From Undaria pinnatifida (taxonomy: Eukaryota; Sar; Phaeophyceae; Laminariales; Alariaceae): a stretch of 64,000 bases of DNA. The notes under the pieces are model-generated. The model was not told where the DNA came from, did not search any database, and worked only from the letters and a program-made list of their open reading frames with translations. Position 1 is the stretch's first letter, and every line of letters begins with the position of its first letter. The translations under genes and the position numbers were made by a program. Positions 39,101 through 50,700 of the stretch are shown piece after piece. The stretch spans positions 12,904,324 to 12,968,323 of the forward strand of contig JABAKD010000011.1 of the NCBI GenBank assembly GCA_012845835.1. The letters run 5' to 3'.

Positions 39101-42100
39101 CAACTACATGCAGACAACCAGTCGAATACTGTAACACTTGAAAAATATGCACAGCAGGTTCCGAGTGTTCTAGCAGTACCGCGTGGAGTTGGACCAGCCG
39201 TAGAAGCAGCAAGCAGAGTCGAGGAGAGTAGTCAGCGTCAGAATTATACGTTTTCACCTTCCGTGGTACCACAAGCGTAGTATGTTTCTGCTGCGTCCCT
39301 CAAACTAAAGGAGAAAAGTCAAACATCAAGTGTGATTATCATGCAACGCTAACCGGGAAACGCACGTGGATGCTTTCCACGCGTCTGCCATGAGTTGGTA
39401 TCCCTGATATTCCACAGCTCCCAACTCTACGTCAAACCGCGTACGAGTAAATGCCAGAATCAGTGATTATCCGGCGCACAATGTCACGATTGACACCGCG
39501 ACCGATGTACCATGCATATTTGTTCACTTTGTACAGACACATCCCACAATGAAAGACACTCAAATTTAAATCGTAGTACCGGAGGCCCTTGGTGGATTAA
39601 TTCTGCCCGCCTACCACGATCACGTTGTATCCGGAAAGCACCTGGCATCTCGCCCGACTTATAAAAAAACACGCCTGAAATGTTGGTGGTCCACCATCAG
39701 CCGCGACGTACGACAGTGGTGCGAAAAATGCCAAGCTTGTCAACGACGAAAAACAGCACACAACAGACCCAAAGTTCCGACAGGCCATTTACCTGTCGAG
39801 CGCCCATTTCCACGAATATCGGTTGACTTAGTAGAGTACAAATCGCTATCAAGGTCAGCCGCAAGGATCGAACGTAAGTACGTTCTCTCGGTGATGGGCC
39901 ACCTGGCGAGGTTTGCGGTGCTGTTGCCGGTACGTAATAAAACGGCCGAAACAATAGCCATTACCATTATCGAGAGAATAACAATTTTTGTGGCCCACCA
40001 GAAACCTTGCGTGGCGACCAAGGCCCCAAAATCGAGAAAAAGGTGACATACCAGCTGCAACAAACACTCGGATACAAAAAGACCCGCACAACGCCGTACT
40101 GGCCTCAGGGTAATTCAGTGTCCGAACCGGTGCGCTCAACGATGTGCAGCATGCTAGCAATGGACAGTGCAGTCGATCAAAGCAACTTGGCCACTCTCTT
40201 ACCGTTTGTGCAGCTAGCGCAGAGCACACTAGTTTTAGTGCAACGATGCATGAGACACCATTATTCTTAGTGTTCGGACGACAACCCCGACTTCCAGTCG
40301 ATATAACCCTCGGTATTCATCATGTAGGAAGAACAGCAGACACTGAGGAATTCGCACAAAACAGACGGAACAATTTGCAAATCGCTGTTGAGCTCGCACG
40401 CCGAAACCTTACCGAGGGTGCAGACAAACAGGCAGAAAAGAAAAGCAAACATAAACCGTACCCGGTGTTCAAACCTGGACAGGAAGTACTCGTGCACAGA
40501 CCTTATCAGGATTCGAATCGGCCCAACCCGAAACTGTTATTATCATGGGGAGAACCGTATGTCGTCTGCTCACAATTATCACCAGTGGTACATACAGTAC
40601 GACTTACGAACGACACCCGACAGGTGCCAGCCCACCTCGCCCACACAAAGCCCTACCATTAACGGGAGACACCACCCGCACCTCAATTTGAGAAGCTGGC
40701 GAAATTGTTTTTAGGGGAGCCTATTCCCCTACCGGAGTTGGACCATCCAGACGCAGCTCAACCCAAAATCGAGTCCTACTTCGTAGACAGGGTAGTAGAT
40801 CATAAACGGGGACCTGGCAGACCAAGCCCGCACAACTACAAGTATCACTCAAGACTCCGAGGACACGGCCCTGAATCCGACCTCGAGTATCGAGCGGACG
40901 AAATACCCAAATGCCCCAAAATTATCGCCGCATCTCGAGCCGAAAAGGGTTTGCAACTCGCGATAACCCCACCTCCTTCCCCCCCCCCCCCTCCCTTTTC
41001 TCGGAAAACGATAGCGTACAGCAGGCGGGGACGAGCACGAAATGAGACAGCGCTCAAATATATACTCAGATGCTCCGCGGCGTATCCGAACAACGAACAG
41101 GTTGGCAAACAGAGTTGACTCAGCTGTAAGCACAAGAGTTAGCAAAAGTGATGACAGTAGCACCAGCAGACATGGCAGTACATAATCATGTCTACCGTGA
41201 TCTGACGGGCACTCTGCCCTGGGAATATCCGGGGCAAGGATACGCGAAGAAAATGATTGTAATTAATGAGGAGAGGGTGTATGAAGCGTGACACTCCATG
41301 CCTGTGCCTGACACTCCGTTCGAAACGGGACCAAACAGCAACACCACCATCAAGCCACAACATTGTTCGAACACTAAACACACGCGTGGAATGAGACCCA
41401 CGCGACTCCGCCCCACCTAAAACGACAGTCGCACGTTGATGCACGTAGATCAACAACCGAGCCGACTCCGAGTGAAAATATTTAGACGGACCCGCCCGCA
41501 AAAGAGAAATCATGAAACACTTTCGGTGCCCGTGGTTCTCAAAACAGCAACCACGAGAGGCGCACCAGGACGTGTGGCCACACGGAATACGTGCGTTGAG
41601 ATAATATTTGATAACCCCATGCAACTCCAGTATACCCTGTTAGCATGCAAGCTCGACAGTGTAAGCATCTTCGCTGGACCGGTGTTTCATATCCGTGTTT
41701 ACTAAACACGTCCGTAATACGGAGTGGATACACGCATATATATAACAGCTGTGTGTCTCGATCCGATAAGCCGATAGACACCCCGTTTCCAAAATTTGTC
41801 ATCCTCCCGATGACCGCTACAACACCATCCCCAGCTAAGATGGGCTTGCAGCGAATACAGAGGGGAGTGATGTGGAAAGCAGGGTTGTAGATACCTATCG
41901 TAGATCTCGCACACGCATGCGCGAGAGGACACGTGACTGGTCAGGCCATTCACGATCCCGGGTCGAGAGCGGTGTCACCCGTCGTAGACGGCGTTGAACC
42001 GTCCCCGGAAGGTCAGCCACTGAAAGATAATCCCGCCGCATGACGATGTGGCTTAAGCCCACCGTCACTCGAGCTTTAGCATTTCCTTGTCTAATCTAAG

Positions 42101-45100
42101 AAAGAAAGGTTTCAGCGTGCGCCCGCTGTGGAGGCGATCGTCAAGGTACCTCAGCACCGCGACGCCCTCCCGGCTTCGACTTCATCTCCGCGACGCCCTC
42201 TCCGCTCCAACGCCAGCTACGAGACGAGCAAAAGACCGCCGGGACCGCCCTTTTCATTTTGACTCCAAGATCCGTGAGAGGCCAGGCTCCATATAAGGAA
42301 TATAAGTAAAACTGATAGGTGCTACGTGTAGACAAATGCCAGCTACGAGACGAGCAAAAGACCGCCGGGACCGCTCTCTTCATTTTGACTCCAGGATCCG
42401 TGAGAGGCCAGACTCCATATAAGGAATATAAATAAAACTGATAGGTGCTACGTGTAGGCTAATACAAAGAACAAAAAAACAATATGAATGCTTTTTTATT
42501 ACCTGGACTATTGCGATTATATGTGTAATAGTCTATAATGACCACAATCGAACTGGGGTGTTGCCTATTGATTGGAATTGTCTGGATAATCGATTTACAA
42601 CGTTGTCTATAAATGGTATTTGTTGGATAATTGATTTATTTACAAAGTTGTCTATTAAATCAAGTTGCCTGGACAAGTGTCATCGCCAATATGCTGCATC
42701 AATAAATAGACCGTTGCATGTACAAAATAATGAGGTAGAAAGTGACAAAAGACTACGGGTTCAGCAATCGCCATTATAGTTCAGTGGGTAACTATTAATG
42801 GCGATTGCTTCAATTGCTTCAACCATTAATATAGATTGGGGTGTACTAATTGAAATAGTCTCAACAACAGGGCCTGGTGGGCGTCTATAAATAAATAGAG
42901 ATTGTCGGTTCAATAGAGCTCGGCGAGTTCAATGTATTAGAATTAGGGACCACAGTAGACAGTCAATTGCAAGAGGAAACTATTGATAGACTATTATTGG
43001 ACCATTGTCTATTGTCCAGGGTGTGGAATCTATCCGATTACAAAAGCTGAGCAGCGTGAATACGACTCGCGGTCGACAAGGAGATTACGGGGCTGTGCGT
43101 CTGTATTCTAGGATGGCAGGATCGTCCTGCACACTACTTTTTCCTACAACCGCAGCAGCCACAAACAATAAACAATCGATCCGAAAAACCTAACGCCTTC
43201 GTACACCCATGCATGGGTAAATGCGCCCTGCCATACATGAGAGGTTCAAAGCAATCGTTTGCGCGGTGCTGGATATCGCCCCAATTATCCTCGACGACAC
43301 CTGCGGTGGAAAGTCCTTTGACTTATTCTCAATTGCCACAAACAACCAAGACGACGCGATTCCACTCACTGGTCGGGAGCCTGGTCGAAGTAGTGCACTT
43401 CGTGAAACTTCCCTGCTACCATCGGGTGTGTCAGCAAGTTCTCGCGCAAGTTGGTGGTGCCTCCTTTCTGTGATCGATCGCGATTACGAGGAACAGGTGG
43501 TCGTGCTGATGCATCAATTTAGAATCGTTAAAGAGCAACCATCCGCGTTCCTCGCTTGGGGTGAACAAGAGAAGGATAGCACTCGTATCGCATGGGTTGG
43601 GCACTCGCAGAGCAACTTGTATTTGTACGCTGTGACCACCCGACACAAGAAACGAAAATGGTGTAAAAGACGCTGTCTTAAGGCGTAGAACGGGAAGGAA
43701 CGCGTAACCCGAGTGCACAAAAATAGCTTGGATATATTGCTTTATGAATAAATGAATAGTTGCATGTATGTGTCGACTCGATTTCCACGGTGAACCCGTG
43801 CAAATAGGGCATGCTGGTGCTACCCAAATGGCGCATAACACATGCTACAGATGTAAGAGTATGCCGCCGGTTTTCCAAGTACTCTTTTGTTCCGGTATAA
43901 AATGTAAAGCATCATATCACACAGACTACAATAGGAGAGTGGTGTCTGTGTACCTTGAAACGTATGTGTTTCGAATACAACCATCGGACAGGCGTCGGAG
44001 CGAGTGAAGTGGTACCTGTCTATTTTGTAACACTGCCGATATAAGGCGAGATTTCAACAGTTCAGGTTCAACGAAATTTTCGATGCGTGGTTCGTAACAG
44101 TAGCCCAACCCCCCAAAAAAGTACTTTCGAATCCGCTGCCCTCTCTCTTCGCCCCCCCCCCACATCCCATCCCCCCCACAAGATGCTCCGTGGTTGTTTT
44201 CACGGCGGCGGCGCTTCTCATCCTGCCCTTTGGATACTACGAATAAACATCACATTCAAACTAGCATCGCCCTGCAAATAGAGCTGCGATGCGTTTTGAA
44301 TTGTTGGGGAATCCTCTTATAGGTGATACATGTCAACTGTACCATCCTTGGTATATATATGCCTACCAGGTACTGAGCACTCGACCCATTACTCCGTACA
44401 GGGAAAGCCTAACGTCGGGCACCTGGGCTCCTATGATGGTGATGATCGGGATGGACAAGTCGTGCGTTCTCCCGAGGCCCTTTACAACGGGTACAGGAAG
44501 CGACACCGTGCTTTTGGAGACCTCGACCGCGTAATCGACAAAGGTGGTGTAGTGCTTAACCAGGCCTTCTCCCTGCTGAAGGCGGCGCTGAGAGAGTACG
44601 AGAAGAGGGGTTTCAAGCGACGGAAACACACCGAAAACGAGACATGACGTCAAAAATGAGACGACGAGTTGCTTATTTCTTAGTTTTCACGCGATCGTGT
44701 TTGGGTCGAACGGCGACAATGAGTCACCACGTGTCCTTGAACACATACAACACAGCACAAGTGAAACACTGTATTCAGAGTGTAACCACAAGTGCGCGTA
44801 TTCGTGTGTTCGTCACAAGAACATTTTCGTTCCACCCATCTATACCCAGCACAACCAGTGTCCGAGTGGATGCCCCCTCTTGGGGAGGAATCTCCGAGGT
44901 CACTATTTACAAGGGGTAGAGAAACAAACTGAGACCCACATTGCAAATGCAGTGTGTGTTCTTCACGTACAAGGGTATTTCCATCTACTTATCCACATCC
45001 AGCACAACCAGGGTCCGTTCCGATGCCTACCCCTCGAGAGACGAACTCTGTGGTCACAAACTACAAGATAGAGATGCACATTGCAGAGCAGACAGCAGTG

Positions 45101-47701
45101 CTGAGGCCGTGCCTAACGCCAAACGCAATTCATTGAAATGCAGATGGATTATACTGTATTAGGTGGCCAGCAAACCAAACCACTTGCAATGACCAAGCAC
45201 ATTCCTAAAAGCAAGACTCGAAATATTATAAATAATTACATAACGCAGACAAAAAGGCCACAGGGCAGGTGGGAGGGAAGACGTAACAGGTTTTTTGTCT
45301 AATGCAACAGCAAACGCGATGTTTTGCCAAGGTGGGAGTAAGGAAGCCTGGATATCAGACGACTACCAAGGTCACCCGAAAACCGTAACAAGCAAAAACA
45401 TTATCTGGAAAGTACCGTTCGTGCAGTAGCTCATATCATACCTGGTATTCATTATGCGATCTGAAACAATTGCTAACGCCCCGATCTCAAATGAGTACGC
45501 CCCCTCGTGGCCCCTCTGTCCTCCTGCGTCCCCCAGCCCCCGTACCCCCCCACCCTCCGCCGGAGCATGCAACAAGCTTGCATGTTAAAAAATGGGGAGC
45601 TCCGAAGACATCAGATTGTGGAGGTTTTTATGTTACACGTGCACAGAGGGGTTAGACTGGAGGTTTTAGCTCCACCCTGTGGACCCTGGCCCTACCTGTC
45701 AACAATCCTAAAGGGACCACTCTTGTAAAGAATCTCCATAGTCCGTGGTCACTATGCAAAGGCACAGACGAGAAAGCTCTGCGACACGAAAAAAATACGT
45801 CGCGTGTCGTTCATTCACATGGTAGCCAAACTGAAGACGGAGGTCCACGTATTACACGTATTAATAGTAAATTTTAACTACGCATTAAAACTAAAAAACA
45901 CTTGAAGCAGATCATGGAAAGTTACAAAAAAGTAAAAAAGGTTGTGTTCTGTAGGGTTGGTACAACCATACCCGAGGTCTTTACCCCGGGTATTACCCTA
46001 CGTAGAACTTCTGTAAGTTCTGTAGGACATTCATACCCGTACCCAGAACTTCTGGAAGTCTTGTACGACATTCATACCCGCACCCGGTACTACAGGAAGT
46101 TCTGTACTCAAGTCCCACAAATACCCGGGGTACGGGTATATTATTATTGTAACTGATGATGTGAGTGTTGTGCGCCGTGCCACAATGTCCGGAAATTATG
46201 TGAGTTGTGTAACACTTCCGTACCGTACCCGGAATTTCGGTAAGTTCTAGAACATCCCTATACCCTACCCCGGAACTTCTGTGACTTCTGTGAGACTGTG
46301 ACACAATACCCGGGGTACGGGTATACCTTTTGGTACAATACCCGGGGAGCCCAAAGAGTGTATTTTGCATGTATTGCTCGACGCCTGCTTGATAGAGGTG
46401 TATCGCTTCTTTTCTGGGGTTTTCCTCAATTAGAATAATTTCGGAGCTCATGTGACCTATCCCAAAAACTGATTTCAAGAGAAATAAAACTGCTACCGGG
46501 ACACAACTCCCATGGCCTAGGTACACGGCAAGAATCATGCAAAAAAAATGGTGCATTTTATCCGGCGATTTTGGATTAAGATGAGGAGCCCCTTCATTCA
46601 GAAACAATTTCACACCGAAAGTGATACCTCTATCATCGTAGCAAGCGTGATTATCATCATTATCATTATCATGTTATACTTGTATCTTGTCAGTGAGACC
46701 AACCGAACACCGAATGTACAGCAGCTGTATGTAGTAGCAGTGCGTATTGTATATGATAAAAGCACCTACTGCTGTGTAGTATGTCAGGTGCACGGGTGGC
46801 GTATCAGGTTATCGTCGAGCTTGGTATAGGTCAGTTTCGTGAATTCGAGCGCCGCCGAGTCCATACTCGTATAATTTCGTTGGAACGTTTTCTTGGGGGG
46901 TGGGGGAGGGGGGACGTCATGCCCAAGAGACTGAAGTCACAAGATAGCGTAAGAGCGCCCTGACTTCGCCATGTCGCGTTTACTCCCCAGTGCCATTGAA
47001 AAGGCACTCGATACCCTCTATGAGCCCAATGCCGTCTTAGTCAGATCCTAGGGTCTGCTATATTAGTACAGCAGTATGACATTTTCTTTCTTTTTCCCTC
47101 TCCTTGCTTCCTTTTTTTGTCCTACCTTTTCTTGCTTTTTTTGTTGTTTTATCTTTTTTTTCCTTTCCTTCCCTTTCCTTTCCTTTCCTTTCCTTCCCTT
47201 TCCTTTCCTTTCCTTTCCTTTCCTTTCCTTTCCTTTCCTTTCCTTTCCTTTCCTTTCCTTTCCTTTCCTTTCCTTTCCTTTCCTTTCCTTTCCTTTCCTT
47301 TCCTTTCCTTTCCTTTCCTTTCCTTTCCTTTCCTTTCCTTTCCTTTCCTTTCCTTTCCTTTCCTTTCCTTCATCTTCTTTTCGTTTCTTTGTCTTTTTTT
47401 TCCATTTGACTTGCGTCTGTCGCGCGTATGCATAGTCTTACTTGGGCGGCAATCGGAATATTTGGTTCCTCCAGGCGTGAGTAGTGAGACGTATGCACCG
47501 GCCTGGACCTGGCACATCGTAGACTGACTCCCGTTTTCACTTTTATATGTTTCTGGTGGAGGCATGAATTGCGTAAGCTGTGATATATGCGTGTACCACC
47601 TTGGGTTGTGTGTGTGTTCCCTGGCTGGGGTATTCCTCAGCTCCAGAGTGACTGGAGCCTGTCCTGTGACCACGGAATTGATTATGCGAGTTAACGTGAG
47701 G

Positions 47702-47745
<44 letters not shown>

Positions 47746-50700
47746 AGTGATGGGTACTACGTGCAGAATATACGTGGTTGTCTTTCTTGGGTGGTACGCG
47801 GTATAGTCGGTTTTTCTGGGCGCGAGTAGTGAGACGTATGTACCAGTGTGGACCTGGCACATCGTAGGCTGACTCCCGGCTTCACTTTTATATTTTTTTG
47901 GTGGAGGCATAAATTTCGTCAGCTGTGATATTTTTTTTTTATTTTTTTTTTTATTTTTTAGCACACTTCCACTTTCCAGCTTCTGGACAAGCCGTGGTCA
48001 CAGGTGTCATCCCTTCTCCTCCCCGGTTTTTGCCTTCAATTTTTATCGCGCATAGGGTTCAGCAATCCCACTGCTTGTCGATTGTCCGTCGAATGTTGCT
48101 AACTCACGCCCTCGCGCTGTCCGCAAGTCAATTTGTCCACAAGAAAAAGTCCCAACGAATTTATACGAGTATGCACTCGGCGGGGCTCGAACTCACGAAA
48201 CTGACCTATACCAGGCTCGAAGATAACCTGACACGCCACCGGGGCGACCGGTTTCAGCATAACGTGATATATGCGTGTACCACCTTTGGTTTGTGTTTTT
48301 TTCGGTGTGGTGTTCCTTAGCCCCAGAGTGCCTGGAACCTGTCCTGTGACCACGGACTTTGATTATGCGAGTCAATGTGAGGGTGTGGTCGTCGCGCTTC
48401 CCTTTCCGCCATCCGAGGCATCGGAGGAGCATGGAGTGGTGAACCCGCCGTAGCCTGTCATAGTCAGGCTTTACGGGCTCCACGTCAAGCAACCATAAAG
48501 CAGCGTCTCGACCACCTCAGCTTTCCGCAACTGCACCTTTAAACCATAATCATGGATCTGAAGGATGGCGGCGGTGTCCTTCCATCCATAAACGAATACA
48601 TCCCGATTTAACTTTTATATGTTTCTGGCGGAGGCATGAATTCAGCTATAATATGTGGTATGCGAGTTACCTTTAATCTTTTGTTTGGTTTGTTTTTGTT
48701 TTTTCTCTTTGGGATTCCTTAGCGCTAGGTTGACTAGAGCCTGCCCTGTGTTCCCAGACTTGATTATGCGAGTAAATTTGAGAACAATAACAACATCTAC
48801 AAATAATGTACCAGGTACGTAGTGGGTTGGTTGACAATTTTTTACGGACCCTCATATTCACCACTGATACTGAAAAAATGATGTAAAGAAACGGAAAATG
48901 AAAAGTCGAAATTTTCCTGTTTAGAGCCAGAACATGAGGGGAAAAGAATGAAGAGCATCGCCCAACCGCACCGCATTCATCCCAAGGCTATTCGCCGCGT
49001 TTGGCGGATCAGATATTAAGACGCAGCAAGTTTACGTAATTTCTTCGTCGAGTGTTTGAAAAAGTGATCGCTCAGAGATGGTTCAAGTTCGCTGAAGACA
49101 ACAGCTAAAACGTTGTCCTCGTTGGCCGTTGTAGTGCGACGAAATGGTGAAGGTTTTCACTACCAAAGTCACACTATGGTCCAACACTTGCCTACGGGTC
49201 AGGTTGACCACAGTAGTGACATCACCACGCGGACGATTTGTGCGAGAACATTGCGACGTGCAGTGACGGTTCTGTGCCGGGCAGACGACTAATACATGTT
49301 GAGTAAGTTAGCTGATGCTCGCCTCGTTCGATAAAAATTTACAAGTCTCCGTCCTATTGAAATTTTTAAAGTACCAAAGAATCAAGAGAACACGCAAGCA
49401 CTGACTGGTATGATAGTTGTAATATGCTCGACCCGTATCAAATGAAGACAAAAAGAACCATTGTACGAGTACTGCACCACCACCAGCGGTAGTAATGCCG
49501 CCGTGTCGGCCGGCACCCCTCCCCCACAGGCAATCCAACGACAAAAACGAAAACATCACGGACCGGCGACACGCTCTCACCCAAGTGCAAACTGAATCGG
49601 ACTTGATGTAGTAGACGCGGGAGGTTGATATTGCGTAGACAGGATATACCAATACAATTATAGGGCGGTCAGGTGCACCCTGCTACCCAGTACCCTGAAA
49701 TATTGGGAGTACTCGAATAATCGGCTCTATCAAGGCCCATCACATGCACACACAGTAGTAGTAGATGTATAAATACCATCTCTAAGTATTCCTCGCTCTT
49801 GAATGTATGACACCGAAAATTAGCGGATGTTACTAGACTAAAGAGTATCAGTGATACCGCGTAGGTCGTGTACGCAGCCGTATACGAGTAGAAGAATAGT
49901 GTGCGCTGCCGGATTAGTACTGGGGACGGTAGATAGGGACAGCTCACGCTATCGGTGCTGTGGGAACCGAAGGACACGCCAGCTAGCACTGGATTGCGAA
50001 GGCAATATGAGTCAAGTCGACCCACGAAGACGTACGTGTATGAAAATACGTGGAAGTGTGGTGAGCTTATTTAGCTTTATTTTTCTCCATCCATCCGCTG
50101 CAGAGTGGAAAAAAAAATAAAATCGTGTGGCGAGGTACCAGTTCCACTAATTTGAGTGGTGCGTGCGCTACTAACACAACCAACCCTGAAACTTCTACAC
50201 CGCATGTAGTAGAGCATAGCTTTTGCTCTGTTCGTGTTCGTTGACTTCAACAGAGGGAGCGAGAAGGCGACCGTAATGAGTTGCTGTTGTCCTTTTCTTT
50301 CCTTTTTTCCTTTTTTTTTGTTACCTCCCTTATGCCGGTATCTTTTTGTCCGTGAAACAGCAGTTAGTCGTCTCCTTCGTGTTTTTTTGTTCGTGCAGCA
50401 GCAGATACCTTCTTCGCGCGTGGTTTTGTGCGTGCAACAGGTCATCTGTTCCCTTCTCCAGCACGTAATATGTTGTTCAACAGTTCTTGCAGCCTTCCTT
50501 TCCGATCTTCATGCATCACATTCTTCAGAACACCCAGTCGTTTGTTGTGCCTTTCTTTCTTTTATTTCCTATTTTTTTCTGTTCTTTTAGGAGTTCGGAC
50601 TACATTTGAATTCAGACTTCCAGGAATACTGCTGTATGTTGGACTCGTCGTGCAAGTCTCCAGGTTGATCCGTCGCCCATTTCCGGTTACTATTTGTTAT

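Larger units (their letters stand above)
36772..42291 (+). mobile_element. Ty3/gypsy element G3 with both LTRs, in intron 3
   Basis: Bounded by two direct LTRs of 421 bp (36,772-37,192 and 41,871-42,291). Between them lie a gag region (37,251 to about 38,650), a zinc-binding block and integrase (about 39,590-40,660), and a chromodomain-like block (about 40,740-40,960). A polypurine tract AGAGGGGAGTGA abuts the right LTR. It is antisense to the host gene. The LTRs differ at many sites by eye, so it is not recent. The copy is broken in many places. Confidence 0.8.

Noticed and set aside
43221-43688. 155-residue plus-strand ORF
   Set aside because: It overlaps exon 3 of the sulfotransferase on the opposite strand and has no domain.
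43768-44007. PiggyBac-like Cys-rich tail
   Set aside because: Only a few Cys and His fit; no transposase core nearby and no terminal repeats.
47076-47964. Phe/Leu/Ser-rich and Lys/Gly/Glu-rich ORFs
   Set aside because: They are translations of the (CCTTT)n tract and the AAC-tailed repeat.
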